From NCBI GenBank assembly GCA_964581115.1, contig CAZOMY010000022.1:1-45760 (forward strand): a stretch of DNA of 45,760 nucleotides. Reading direction: 5' to 3'. The DNA comes from 2-02-FULL-55-14 sp964581115 (GTDB lineage: Bacteria; Bacteroidota; Ignavibacteria; UBA10030). Positions 8,751 to 17,800 of this stretch are shown here, piece after piece. Numbering within the stretch: the stretch's first letter is position 1; each line of letters begins with the position of its first letter. The notes beneath the pieces are model-generated. The model made no database searches, was not told where the DNA came from, and worked only from the letters and a program-made list of their open reading frames with translations. The position numbers and the translations under genes are program-made.

Positions 8751-8858
8751 CCGTTAGGGGTGTGGGCGAGGAATTGAATGTCGTATCGGCGCGTTACCTC
8801 CCTCGTCCACTGAGATCATACCCTCGAACCTGACCTGGATCATGCCAGCGTAGGAAAA
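8751..8858 (+). promoter_or_regulatory. TPP (thiamine pyrophosphate) riboswitch
   Basis: THI-element consensus pieces occur in order: TAGGGGTG at the 5' side, the invariant CTGAGAT, then ATACCCTCGAACCTGACCTGG, and the 3' side ATGCCAGCGTAGGAAAA. The interval between GGGGTG and CTGAGA carries the variable P3 arm. The aptamer would bind TPP and switch off the downstream TonB receptor, thiamine pyrophosphokinase and transporter genes. Ends are approximate. Confidence 0.93.
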
Positions 8859-8876
8859 CGACCGTCGTGCCGTCTC

Positions 8877-8926
8877 CGCCGTTCTTCCATCAGGTCTCCC
8901 TGACGAAGAGCGGCGTTCGTGTTCTT
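8877..8926 (+). terminator. Candidate riboswitch expression-platform terminator
   Basis: CGCCGTTCTT (8877-8886) pairs 9 of 10 with AAGAGCGGCG (8906-8915), and TCAGG/CCTGA extends the stem inward. A T-containing run, TTCGTGTTCTT, follows. Its place after the TPP aptamer and before the receptor gene suggests transcription termination control. The T-tract is imperfect. Confidence 0.5.
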
Positions 8927-9135
8927 GGGGGATAGGAAGAGAATCGGCCGCAGATACTGACAGAAGCACGAAAAGCACAGATGGAAAGAAGGGAATTGCA
9001 ATGATGGGAGCTCTCCAGAATCGCAACGACGGCAGTATGATCCATTTGGCCCGACCGCATTCACAAGGGAGTGTGATGGGGATGTTGTCGGCTCACACAA
9101 GCCTCGCGCCAGGGCCTATGTTCGACCCCCGGCTC

Positions 9136-11403
9136 ATGAGAACAAACTTCGGCATGTTCTTTGTGCTCCTTGTGGTTCATGCGTTGGCATCCGGCCAACC
9201 GACCCAGCGCGACACCGTCTACGCCCAGCCGCCGGTGGTCGTGACAGCTACCAAGGCGATCGGACGACTCTCGCCGATCACGTTCTCCGACCTGTCTCGC
9301 TCGGAGATCCTCCAGAGGAATTCCGTTCAGGATATTCCCGTCCTCCTCTCGGAACTTCCATCCATCACGACGTACTCTGAGAACGGCAGTGGCATCGGCT
9401 ACAACTACATCAACCTGCGCGGGTTCGACCAACGCCGCATCTCCGTCATGATCAACGGCGTTCCGCAGAACGACCCTGAAGATCATAACGTCTACTGGGT
9501 CGACTTTCCGGACCTGCTGGCCGCCACGCAAGAGATCCAGGTCCAGCGCGGAGCCGGGGGCGCATTCTACGGTCCGGCGGCGATCGGCGGCTCCGTGAAT
9601 CTGGTCGCCAACCCGTTCACCGCGATACCTGGGATCGCTGTCGAGACAGCCGTCGGCTTCCAGGAGATCGGCGCCGAAGGGCGGACGTCGCCTGCGACGC
9701 GCAAGTTGGGCATCAGCCTCAATTCAGGACTCATTGACCGCACGTACATGTTCTTTGCCAGGATGAGCCGCATCGAGCATGATGGATATCGTGACCAAGG
9801 GTGGGTGAACCTGAACTCCTTTTTCCTGGCCGGGGCTCGATTCGATGGATCGATGACGACGCGTGTGCACGTTTACGGCGGACCGATCGAGGACGGGCTG
9901 GCGTACGTCGGTCTTCCGAAGAGTTTCAACAACGATCTTCGGCTTCGACGCACAAACTACAGCTACTGGGAGTATGATTCGACGGGCTTGACCGTGGGGT
10001 ATGCCGTGCCGCAAAAGCGGAACGCTCAGGAGCGCTTCTCTCAGCCGCATGCGGAGGTGCTGCACGAATGGCGTCTGAGCGAGACGATGCGGCTCCATAC
10101 GACAGCCTTCGCCGTATTCGGCGATGGGCATTTTGATTACGACGGTGATTGGATACCGTACGACGCTGCAGGATCGGAATGGTTCAGGCGGAATGTGGGC
10201 TACGACTCGACGTTCGGTGTCACCACGTTCCCGACATTCCTGATCCGGGGCGCCGTGTCGAATCGCCAATGGGGCATCCTGCCACGCATAGAGATCGATC
10301 ATGGCCGGGGAACGCTGACCGCCGGAGCCGAGGTCCGCATGCATCGGTCGCGCCACACCGGCCAGTTGCCGTACGCGTCCGTCTATCCGAGTCCCACGTG
10401 GACGTCCACGACGAACATCTACGAATATCGAGGCGTTCGGGACATCTTGTCAGTCTATTTCCACGAGGTCTTCCGCCTGCGCCAAGACGTTTCGCTGATG
10501 GGCGACCTACAATTGGTCCATCAGCGGTATGGCATTCGCGATGAAGCATTCGTCGGGCATCAGTTCGATGTTCGATACACGTTCTTGAATCCGCGTGTGG
10601 GGATCAATTGGAATCTGAGCGACGTCCTTCACTCGTATGCCTTCATCGGTTTCACGTCGCGTGAGCCCCGGATGCGGAATCTCTATGCCGCCGAGGACGC
10701 ATATTTTGGGGCGACTCCCGAATTTGAGGCCGACACGACCGGCGGTGTGACGCGCTATGATTTTTCCCGTCCCCTGGCAAAGCCGGAACAATTGCTGAAC
10801 GTGGAGTGGGGATGGGGGTGGACCGGCGACGGGATGCGATGGAACATCAACCTGTTTTGGATGGAGTTCACGAACGAGCTCATCAAGAGCGGTCAGGTTG
10901 ACGTCTTTGGACAGCCGCGGACAGGCAATGCCGAGCGGACCCGACATCTCGGTATCGAGATCGATGGGATCGTCCGCCTCCATGATCGTCTGGACGTGTC
11001 GGGTAACGTAACGTGGTCACGGAACCGGCTGGTCCGGTATCGCATCGCCGACGGCGCGGGCTGGACGTCCCTCGATGGAAACCCGATCGCTGGCTTCCCG
11101 GACCTGCTTGGCAATCTGCGTCTGCAGTATAGCAACGATCGCACCACCGCCGGGATCTCGGCCAAGCTGGTCGGGCCATTCTACACCGACAACCTCCGCA
11201 ACGATCGGAATCGAAATGAAGCGTACGCCGTTCTGAATGGCGACGCGACGCACGCCGTCGCCGTTGGCGGAGGCGTGAGTCTGCTCCTTCGGCTGGAGGT
11301 CCGCAATCTGCTCAACAGTCTTTACACGACCGGCGGCGAAGGAGAGGCGTTCTTCCCGGCCGCGGAGCGGAACTGGCTCGCGGGGGTCACGGTGCGGTAC
11401 TGA
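9136..11403 (+). CDS. TonB-dependent outer membrane receptor (thiamine-linked)
   Basis: 755-residue receptor predicted to import thiamine or a precursor across the outer membrane. After the signal peptide (MFFVLLVVHALASGQ region) comes a plug domain with VVVTATK, LLSELPSITTYSENG, YNYINLRGFDQRRISVMINGVP and VQRGAGGAFYGPAAIGGSVNL. A long barrel follows, ending in ERNWLAGVTVRY with a terminal aromatic residue. The role rests on its position directly after a TPP riboswitch and before thiamine pyrophosphokinase. Start choice is open. The ATG at 9136 gives a good signal peptide but lacks a Shine-Dalgarno. The ATG at 9001 has AAGAAGGGA before it but would put 45 non-signal-like residues in front. 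The signal peptide core is encoded by a copy of an intergenic repeat (9157-9181). Confidence 0.87.
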   Translation: MRTNFGMFFVLLVVHALASGQPTQRDTVYAQPPVVVTATKAIGRLSPITFSDLSRSEILQRNSVQDIPVLLSELPSITTYSENGSGIGYNYINLRGFDQRRISVMINGVPQNDPEDHNVYWVDFPDLLAATQEIQVQRGAGGAFYGPAAIGGSVNLVANPFTAIPGIAVETAVGFQEIGAEGRTSPATRKLGISLNSGLIDRTYMFFARMSRIEHDGYRDQGWVNLNSFFLAGARFDGSMTTRVHVYGGPIEDGLAYVGLPKSFNNDLRLRRTNYSYWEYDSTGLTVGYAVPQKRNAQERFSQPHAEVLHEWRLSETMRLHTTAFAVFGDGHFDYDGDWIPYDAAGSEWFRRNVGYDSTFGVTTFPTFLIRGAVSNRQWGILPRIEIDHGRGTLTAGAEVRMHRSRHTGQLPYASVYPSPTWTSTTNIYEYRGVRDILSVYFHEVFRLRQDVSLMGDLQLVHQRYGIRDEAFVGHQFDVRYTFLNPRVGINWNLSDVLHSYAFIGFTSREPRMRNLYAAEDAYFGATPEFEADTTGGVTRYDFSRPLAKPEQLLNVEWGWGWTGDGMRWNINLFWMEFTNELIKSGQVDVFGQPRTGNAERTRHLGIEIDGIVRLHDRLDVSGNVTWSRNRLVRYRIADGAGWTSLDGNPIAGFPDLLGNLRLQYSNDRTTAGISAKLVGPFYTDNLRNDRNRNEAYAVLNGDATHAVAVGGGVSLLLRLEVRNLLNSLYTTGGEGEAFFPAAERNWLAGVTVRY
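9157..9181 (+). repeat. CTTTGTG repeat inside a signal-peptide coding region
   Basis: TTCTTTGTGCTCCTTGTGG plus GTTCATG is a close match to the CTTTGTG-N-CTCTTTGTGG style repeats seen in noncoding parts of the window. Here it is read in frame and encodes FFVLLVVHA, the hydrophobic core of the receptor's signal peptide. Confidence 0.5.
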
Positions 11404-11540
11404 CGGGAGGCCGAAAGCGCAAGCAGTAGGCAGGTGACTTCCCGATCAAGGCAGGCTGACATCAGATGAGAAGTCACATCGTGTCTGGCGGAGCCAGCAT
11501 TTCTCAGCGATGATCGACACTTGTCAATCGAAAACCGTCA

Positions 11541-12197
11541 ATGTCTTCTCCTCTCGCCCTCATCCTGGCGAACGGCCAAGCGCCGTCCAAACTGTTGGTG
11601 AGCCGTCACCTGGCCGACGCCGATGTATTCGTCTGCGCCGACGGAGGCGCTAATGCGGCGGCCAAATTGGGGATCGTGCCGGACCTCATTATCGGCGACC
11701 TTGATTCGATCCTTCCGGCGACCGTCAAGAAATTCAGCGGTGTTACCGCCCGACGCATCGCCGACCAGAACAGCACGGACCTTGAAAAGGCCCTCACCTG
11801 GGCACAGAAGAACGGCTACAGAACCGTGAGAGTCCTGGGGGCTACCGGGGGCCGGTTGGACCATACCGTCGGCAACCTCAGCGCGCTCGTCAAGTTTTCT
11901 CGCAAGCTGGCGGTGACGTTCCACGACGCCGACGGAGACATCTTTGTCGTCGGCACGGAACGCCATTTCGACGTTCCGGCGGGCACGACGGTGTCGCTAC
12001 TGCCCATGACGTTGTGCGAAGGCGTGATGACGCGAGGGCTGAAATGGGAACTGCGCTATGAGTCGCTGGCCCTCGGACAACGCGACGGGACCAGTAATCT
12101 CGTCGTCTCATCGCCCGTAACGATCAAGTTGCGACGGGGGGACCTGCTGTTCTTCATCGCGTCCGAACCGGCCAAGGCACGTCGACGGCATGAATGA
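11541..12197 (+). CDS. thiN: Thiamine pyrophosphokinase
   Basis: 218-residue cytoplasmic enzyme converting thiamine and ATP to TPP and AMP. Visible motifs are CADGGANAAAKLGIVPDLIIG (substrate and metal binding, residues 32-52), GDLDSI, QNSTDLEKAL and GATGGRLDHTVGN, in the family order and at family length. It makes TPP from imported thiamine, and TPP in turn is the riboswitch ligand. The 137 bases before it hold nothing I recognise. Its 3' end overlaps the symporter start by eight bases, so the three genes are best read as one unit. Confidence 0.92.
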   Translation: MSSPLALILANGQAPSKLLVSRHLADADVFVCADGGANAAAKLGIVPDLIIGDLDSILPATVKKFSGVTARRIADQNSTDLEKALTWAQKNGYRTVRVLGATGGRLDHTVGNLSALVKFSRKLAVTFHDADGDIFVVGTERHFDVPAGTTVSLLPMTLCEGVMTRGLKWELRYESLALGQRDGTSNLVVSSPVTIKLRRGDLLFFIASEPAKARRRHE

Positions 12198-13623
12198 ACG
12201 GCTCAATGCGTTGACGCCTCTGGATGCCGGCGTCATCATCGGTGCCGTGATCCTCGTTCTGTTCGTCGGCTTCTGGAGCTCCCGCCGAAACCGAAGTGCC
12301 TCCGACTTCCTGGCCGCCGGGCGGTCGCTCACACTCCCCGTATTCGTCGCGACCCTCGTTTCCACATGGTACGGGGGTATTCTGGGTGTAGGGGAATTCG
12401 CCTGGCGTTACGGGATCGCTACGTGGATGGTGTTCGGCTTACCGTACTATCTCTTTGCGATCATCTTCGCCTTCCTGCTCGCACCTCGCATCAGACGGTC
12501 AGGGGTGCTCTCCGTCCCTGACCGGCTCGAAAAGATTTATGGACGCCCAGCCGCGCTGGTCGGTTCAGTGCTGACCTTTCTGCTCGTCAATCCGGCGCCT
12601 TATGTGCTGATGCTGGGTCTCTTGTCGCAAATGGCCTTCGGGGGGCCGCTCCTTGTGCACCTCTTCGTCGGGCTCATCGTCTCGGGGGTGTTCCTCCTGG
12701 CAGGGGGTTTCCGTGCCGGCGTCATGACCAATGTTGCGGAGTTTATCATGATGTACGTCGGTTTCGCGGCAATGCTCGTGCTGGCACTTCCCGCGGCTGG
12801 GGGGATCGAAGGATTGATCGCCGGCCTGCCGGAATCGCATCTGGAGCCGTCGGGCGGCCAGAGCCCTCAGTTCATCGTCGTCTGGTCTCTGATCGCATTG
12901 TGGACGATGGTCGACCCCTCGTTTCACCAACGCTCTGCGGCGGCGAAGGACGAGCGGACGGCGCAGAAGGGCATTCTGGTATCCGTGCTCTTCTGGTTCC
13001 TGTTCGACGCCATGACCGTGACAACGGGTATGGTCGCACGCGTGTTGATCCCCGACCTCACCGATCCGGCGATGGCGTACCCTGAACTGGCCGCTCTGGT
13101 CCTTCCGGCCGGAATTCGCGGGCTCTTTTTCGTTGCGCTGATCGCAACCGTCATGTCGACGCTGACGAGCATGCTGATGCTGGCGGGGCTGACGGCGGCG
13201 AGAGACTTCGCGGCCCGCCGGTCAGACGTTCATGATCCGCAGCGGCAGCGTCGATGGGTCCGGGTCGGTACCGCGTTGGCGGGAGTGCTCGCCGTATTGT
13301 TGGCGTGGTGGATGCCTTCTGTTGTCACGCTATGGTACACCGTAGGAACAACCTTGATCCCCGGATTGCTTCTGCCAGTTTTGGGGAGTTATGTGCCTCG
13401 GCTGCGCATCCACGGAAGCTGGACCGTGGCTCTGATGGTCGTTAGTTCGCTCGTATCTGCGCTGAGCTTGGCGTGGGGACAGGTCAACGCAGGCGATCAG
13501 GGCCCCGCGTACTGGTGGGGGCTGGAACCGATCGTGCCGGGGATGACGGTCGCATTTCTGATCTGGCTCTTGGCGCGAGTGCGTGCGTTGCGCGAATCGC
13601 CGGGGAATCCAGAAGGGAGGTAG
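12190..13623 (+). CDS. Sodium:solute symporter (SSF), putative thiamine or precursor transporter
   Basis: 477-residue inner membrane protein with about 13 hydrophobic segments of the SSF fold. RRNRSASDFLAAGRSLTLP followed by STWYGGILGVGEFAWRYG is the typical SSF N-terminal signature, and the TM8-like stretch with FFVALIATVMSTLTSMLMLAG fits the sodium-site region. By position after thiN and the TPP riboswitch it probably carries thiamine or its pyrimidine across the inner membrane. SSF members (ThiV) have been predicted for this role from riboswitch context in other bacteria. Specificity is inferred from context only. Confidence 0.82.
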   Translation: MNERLNALTPLDAGVIIGAVILVLFVGFWSSRRNRSASDFLAAGRSLTLPVFVATLVSTWYGGILGVGEFAWRYGIATWMVFGLPYYLFAIIFAFLLAPRIRRSGVLSVPDRLEKIYGRPAALVGSVLTFLLVNPAPYVLMLGLLSQMAFGGPLLVHLFVGLIVSGVFLLAGGFRAGVMTNVAEFIMMYVGFAAMLVLALPAAGGIEGLIAGLPESHLEPSGGQSPQFIVVWSLIALWTMVDPSFHQRSAAAKDERTAQKGILVSVLFWFLFDAMTVTTGMVARVLIPDLTDPAMAYPELAALVLPAGIRGLFFVALIATVMSTLTSMLMLAGLTAARDFAARRSDVHDPQRQRRWVRVGTALAGVLAVLLAWWMPSVVTLWYTVGTTLIPGLLLPVLGSYVPRLRIHGSWTVALMVVSSLVSALSLAWGQVNAGDQGPAYWWGLEPIVPGMTVAFLIWLLARVRALRESPGNPEGR

Positions 13624-13737
13624 GCCGTAAGCAGGTGTATGGGGATCTTTCAGCCATGGTCGGATCGAGGTTTTCCGGCCTGGCTCAACCTGCCAACGGC
13701 ATACTCTCCCTAGATCCGAATCCCCTTCATTCTACCG

Positions 13738-14628
13738 TCATTTCGTGTCGAGGATCAGCGGCAGGCCGTCCTTGCCGGCTCCGATGACGATGACTTTGGT
13801 ATTCTGCGACTGGGCCAGTTTCTCCGTGGCTTCGATACCCTTCCAGCGAAGCAGGTTCTCGCTGATCCCGCGCGCGACGATGTTCTGGAAATCTGATATC
13901 CCCTGTGCCTCGATGCGCTTCCGGTCGGCCTCTTGGCGTTCCTTGGCCAGGACGAATTGCATGCGCTGACTCTCCTGTTCCGATCGCAGTTTCTCCTCGA
14001 TCGCAGCCGTCAGACCAGGCGGAAGGCCCACACGCCGCAGCGGCGTCCCTTCGATCTCGATGCCGCGAGGGCTGACGATCTTCTCCAATTCCCTCTGGAT
14101 GCCGATCGCCAGCATCTCACGTTCCGACGTGTACAAGGCCCTGGCGTCGTACCCGGCGGTCACTCCGCGCGTGACCGAACGAAAGTTGGGCTCCAGGATC
14201 GTACCGACGTAGTCGGGGCCGATCGTCCGGTAGACGTCGTCCGCTTTGTCCGGGTCAAGATGATACAACACGCTGACCTCCAGTTGAACGGTCAACCCTT
14301 CCTTCGACGGCACGTCCATCACTTCTTTCAGTTCCTGCGTCCGAACGCTGAACTCGCGGATGTCGACAAACGGATTGATGAAGTTGATGCCTTCCTTCAA
14401 TGTCGTTTCGGAAACGCTGCCGAAGAGCACCTGAACGCCGACGTGGCCGGGAGGGATGATAACGAATGCTCTGGAAAGGGCAACAAGCGCAAAAATGAGG
14501 AACAGAACGCCGGCCATGTTGGAGGCGACCTGGAAGGTCGGATTCCGCTCCTGGCTGACCTTGCGACGAGCGTTCAGATAGACGACGAATGAAACGACCG
14601 CGATCAGGACACTGATAACGAACAACAT
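13738..14628 (-). CDS. SPFH/prohibitin-family membrane protein
   Basis: 296-residue protein with two N-terminal hydrophobic segments (residues about 2-18 and 37-58), then a prohibitin/SPFH domain (IPPGHVGVQVLFGSVSETTLKEGINFINPF) and a charged coiled-coil region (EEKLRSEQESQRMQFVLAKERQEADRKR, stated in part). Such proteins form large membrane-bound rings and modulate proteases or membrane domains. It is downstream of the debranching lipoprotein by nine bases on the same strand, so cotranscription is likely. Why the two are linked is unclear. Confidence 0.85.
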   Translation of the reverse strand: MLFVISVLIAVVSFVVYLNARRKVSQERNPTFQVASNMAGVLFLIFALVALSRAFVIIPPGHVGVQVLFGSVSETTLKEGINFINPFVDIREFSVRTQELKEVMDVPSKEGLTVQLEVSVLYHLDPDKADDVYRTIGPDYVGTILEPNFRSVTRGVTAGYDARALYTSEREMLAIGIQRELEKIVSPRGIEIEGTPLRRVGLPPGLTAAIEEKLRSEQESQRMQFVLAKERQEADRKRIEAQGISDFQNIVARGISENLLRWKGIEATEKLAQSQNTKVIVIGAGKDGLPLILDTK

Positions 14629-14637
14629 GATGACCTC

Positions 14638-17600
14638 CTATCGTTTGTTGAGATTCAGTTGATCGTACACATTCGGTTCGGAGTCTGACCGGCGGCCCCC
14701 GCCGTGCCATTCGCCCGCTTCACGCTCCACGGCACGGAAATCGCCCAACCCGGCGCCGCCGTGATCATCCTGCGCGCCGATGAATACCGTCCACTTCGCC
14801 GAAGGACCCAGAGGCCCCAGCAGCGTCTGCGGGATCGAAAAACTGACCGTCCCGCTGGCCGCGTTGCCGATGGGACGCCGGACGTCACCGTCCACCGGTC
14901 TGTACTCCGCCAGGATGGCGCCTCCGGCATCTTCCAGCCGGACGCCGCCGCCAACATACAGGATCCGCTCGTAGCCGCGTCCGTCGGGCATCGAAGCTCT
15001 TGCATTACGCCCGACGCGGCGTTGTCCGGTGCCGATGCGTCCGTCAGCATCGACCGCGATGGCGATGAACGTCAGTTGGGTACCGTATTCTGGATGCCAA
15101 CCGGGGTCGGAAAGCGCACGGAACGTCAGCGTGAAGCGCACGACCCCCGTATCAGCGACCGCTTGGAAGCGGATCAAGTCCAGACTGCCGTCCCGAAGGT
15201 GCGCAGTGGTCGGATAGACGAATGAGCCCGGACCGCGGTCGTCTCCAGACGGATCTTTGGCATCTGCCAGCGTTCTGGGTGAAACGGGAAGGCGCTGGAC
15301 ATCGTCGAGGGAAAGCAACGGATGCAACGGTCCCCGCAGCGAACGGGTGTCGGCCGGCACCCGTGGTGTTGCCAGGTCGAGCTCGGACAGCAGCGGGAAT
15401 TGCGCGAGCGACTGGATTTCCGTGTCGACGCTCATCTGCGACGGATCATGCGATTCGGTCAATGTCCCGCGTTCACTCAGTTCGAGCCTCACCCGCTGTC
15501 CGGGCAGCAATTCGAATCCGGCGGAACGGCCCCGACGGCCCGCCAAGGGCCAGCCCACCAGAACCCGGATCGGCAACCTCTGCTGCAGCGAGTGCAATGT
15601 AACGATACCGCGGCCCGCATCGCCCTCATAGGACACGCGCACGCGCGCATCTCCCACCGTGACGTCGAAGACGGCGGCGGACAACGCCATGGGCATCTGC
15701 GGCAGCAACCACAGCTGTCGGTTGGGGGCGTCGACCGAAACGCCGAGATATGCGTGGTAGAGCGTTCGGACAAACTCAGCCAGGCTCCAGGCTTGACTGA
15801 AGGTCCCGGACAGCCGCGGCTCCGACTCTCCGCGGCGTGGCGCCGCGTCGAGGAGTTCAGAGATCGTGCCGACCGCACCGCGGTCGAGCAACTGATGAAC
15901 AAGGTCGTCGGTGACGCGGAATGCGAGGTTTGGACGACCGAATTCCACGGCGGCTTTGACCCACGGACCGGCAAGCCATGTCCACACAACGCCGTTGTGG
16001 TATGCCGCGTCCTTCGGGTAGAACGGAGGATGCTGGTGGTACGGATGGTACTTCGGATCTTCCGGGGCGAGCGAGCCGACGCCGAACGGATAGACGATCC
16101 GGCTTGTGATATTCTTGAAGATGCGCTGACGCGCATCAAGGTCGGCCACGATGTCGAGTGCGAAGAGTTGATTCGGCCGGAACGATGTGTCGGCGGAACC
16201 GTCCGGATCGAGATGATCGAACAGACGGCCGTTCCTGGCGTCGACGAAGCGCGACTGGAAACGCTCCATCACCTTCTCGGCGAGACCGTTCCATCTCTCC
16301 GCCAGATCCGATTCGCCCATGCTCTCGGCAAATGCCGTCGACACGACGAGTTGCTTGTACCACAGGGCCTGGATGTCATTCGCCCGGTTGCCGCGAGGAC
16401 TCCAGGGGCCATCCGGACCCACCGCATCCATCCACGTCTCAGCGTCTCCATGCGTCAGGAATCCATCCCGGTCGACCCGATGACGAAGGGCTCCTTCGAC
16501 GGCGCGACGCAGAACGGGGAACATTTCGCGCACGAAGGCCGTGTCGCCGGAGGTGCGGACGTATTCATAGATGCCCAGCACGAACCAGGGAGTGCCGTCG
16601 GCCGTGTTGTACGAGGTGGAGGTCGGCGTCACCAGATTCGGGATACGCCCTACGTCGGGGCTCAACGGGTCGGTGTTTTGCCACGACGCGAACGAACGGA
16701 GGATCTCCTTCGATGTTGCATAGTCGCCCGCAACGAGCGTTGCGCCGGGGAGCGAGATGAACGTGTCGCGCCCCCAGTAGTTGCTGAACCACGGCAGGCC
16801 GGCGAAGATGCCGACCTTGCCCTGGCGCATGATCAAAGCATCGAGCGACAGCCTGGCCCAAGCCAGAGCGCGGTCGAATCGGTGGTTGGACGACCGGAAC
16901 AGGCCGGAGTTCAGGACCGATTCCATGCGCGCCCGGCGACGCTGGAGGCGGTCTCGGAAGGAGGTTCGCAGGTCGGTGATCATCGTGAGCACCTGTTCGA
17001 GCGAGGTGCCCGCCACGAAGAGAACGGTGGTCGTTCCGCGTTGAGCCGGGATCAGGACCTCCGCCTTGGCCGTGTCGGGAACCGCACCGGGCGCTGCTGT
17101 GGTCACGCCGAGCCAGGTGGGTACCGCACCGTATCGATCGTGACCTGCGTCGCGCCGGTTCGCAAGCAACAGCACGTCACCCGCCGAAGTGCTCAACAGG
17201 CCGGTCCTGGCCACGTTCGCCAGTAGGGGAGCAATGGCAACGGTGTGCGGGTCGACGAGCTCGAGCGTGACGATGAGTGCGTCAACGCTGTCGACCAGCT
17301 CGATCGTTTCCATGGTGCCGTCGGCGTACGTTCGACGAAGGCGGTCGGGGCGAACCACGGCCTCCAGAATGGCGGACCGATCGAGAGCGTTGTCGCCGAG
17401 CCGCACGACATGGTCGGCCATGAAACGCGTGGATGTGATGTGCCATCCGTGCCAGGGGCTCTGCGAGGGTGCGTTGGACTCGGTGACGTAGAAGCCCGCG
17501 CGCTTGTTGGTGAACGATACCTCTCGTGACGTATCGGTCACGATGACCTCCAATTCCTGGAGGGTCCATGGCCTTGGGGTGAGGCCCTGCCGGGAGCAAC

Positions 17601-17646
17601 CTACGATGGTCAGCAGAGAGGTGATGAAGAACGCAGCGTTGCGCAT
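14638..17646 (-). CDS. Exported amylo-alpha-1,6-glucosidase-like lipoprotein with glucodextranase-type C-terminal module
   Basis: 1002-residue lipoprotein. The leader MRNAAFFITSLLTIVGC has a good lipobox (IVGC). After a beta-rich N-terminal region comes an (alpha/alpha)6 GDE_C-type glycosidase domain: GLPWFSNYWGRDTF (about 283-296), STSYNTADGTPWFV, and DAETWMDA (about 401-408), whose acidic residues are the likely catalytic set. The last roughly 210 residues match the C-terminal binding-like module of glucodextranases (KDPSGDDRGPGSFVYPT, DLIRFQ). It should attack alpha-1,6 or mixed alpha-glucans outside the inner membrane, unlike cytoplasmic glycogen debranching enzymes. The ATG at 17646 is chosen over one at 17679 because of the signal peptide. 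Confidence 0.82.
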   Translation of the reverse strand: MRNAAFFITSLLTIVGCSRQGLTPRPWTLQELEVIVTDTSREVSFTNKRAGFYVTESNAPSQSPWHGWHITSTRFMADHVVRLGDNALDRSAILEAVVRPDRLRRTYADGTMETIELVDSVDALIVTLELVDPHTVAIAPLLANVARTGLLSTSAGDVLLLANRRDAGHDRYGAVPTWLGVTTAAPGAVPDTAKAEVLIPAQRGTTTVLFVAGTSLEQVLTMITDLRTSFRDRLQRRRARMESVLNSGLFRSSNHRFDRALAWARLSLDALIMRQGKVGIFAGLPWFSNYWGRDTFISLPGATLVAGDYATSKEILRSFASWQNTDPLSPDVGRIPNLVTPTSTSYNTADGTPWFVLGIYEYVRTSGDTAFVREMFPVLRRAVEGALRHRVDRDGFLTHGDAETWMDAVGPDGPWSPRGNRANDIQALWYKQLVVSTAFAESMGESDLAERWNGLAEKVMERFQSRFVDARNGRLFDHLDPDGSADTSFRPNQLFALDIVADLDARQRIFKNITSRIVYPFGVGSLAPEDPKYHPYHQHPPFYPKDAAYHNGVVWTWLAGPWVKAAVEFGRPNLAFRVTDDLVHQLLDRGAVGTISELLDAAPRRGESEPRLSGTFSQAWSLAEFVRTLYHAYLGVSVDAPNRQLWLLPQMPMALSAAVFDVTVGDARVRVSYEGDAGRGIVTLHSLQQRLPIRVLVGWPLAGRRGRSAGFELLPGQRVRLELSERGTLTESHDPSQMSVDTEIQSLAQFPLLSELDLATPRVPADTRSLRGPLHPLLSLDDVQRLPVSPRTLADAKDPSGDDRGPGSFVYPTTAHLRDGSLDLIRFQAVADTGVVRFTLTFRALSDPGWHPEYGTQLTFIAIAVDADGRIGTGQRRVGRNARASMPDGRGYERILYVGGGVRLEDAGGAILAEYRPVDGDVRRPIGNAASGTVSFSIPQTLLGPLGPSAKWTVFIGAQDDHGGAGLGDFRAVEREAGEWHGGGRRSDSEPNVYDQLNLNKR

Positions 17647-17800
17647 GATCGGAACGTTCGGACGGAGAATGGTGAACATTTCAAACTACGGCTTTTTCGA
17701 TGTGGACTCAATCCGACGCTCCCGACCCTAGCGGACTTTTTGGTACATTTGACGCAGACCATGAGCGGCACGCGTGGAGCACCTTTTGAGAGCTATTGAT

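Noticed and set aside
15322..17226. 634-residue open frame on the plus strand
   Set aside because: It is antisense to the debranching lipoprotein, Arg/Gln/His-rich and without recognisable motifs. GC-rich coding DNA often opens long antisense frames.
17744..17751. TACATTTG as a promoter of the inositol monophosphatase gene
   Set aside because: It matches the Bacteroidota -7 box, but no TTG-type box lies 17-20 bases upstream, so it is noted only in the gene entry.
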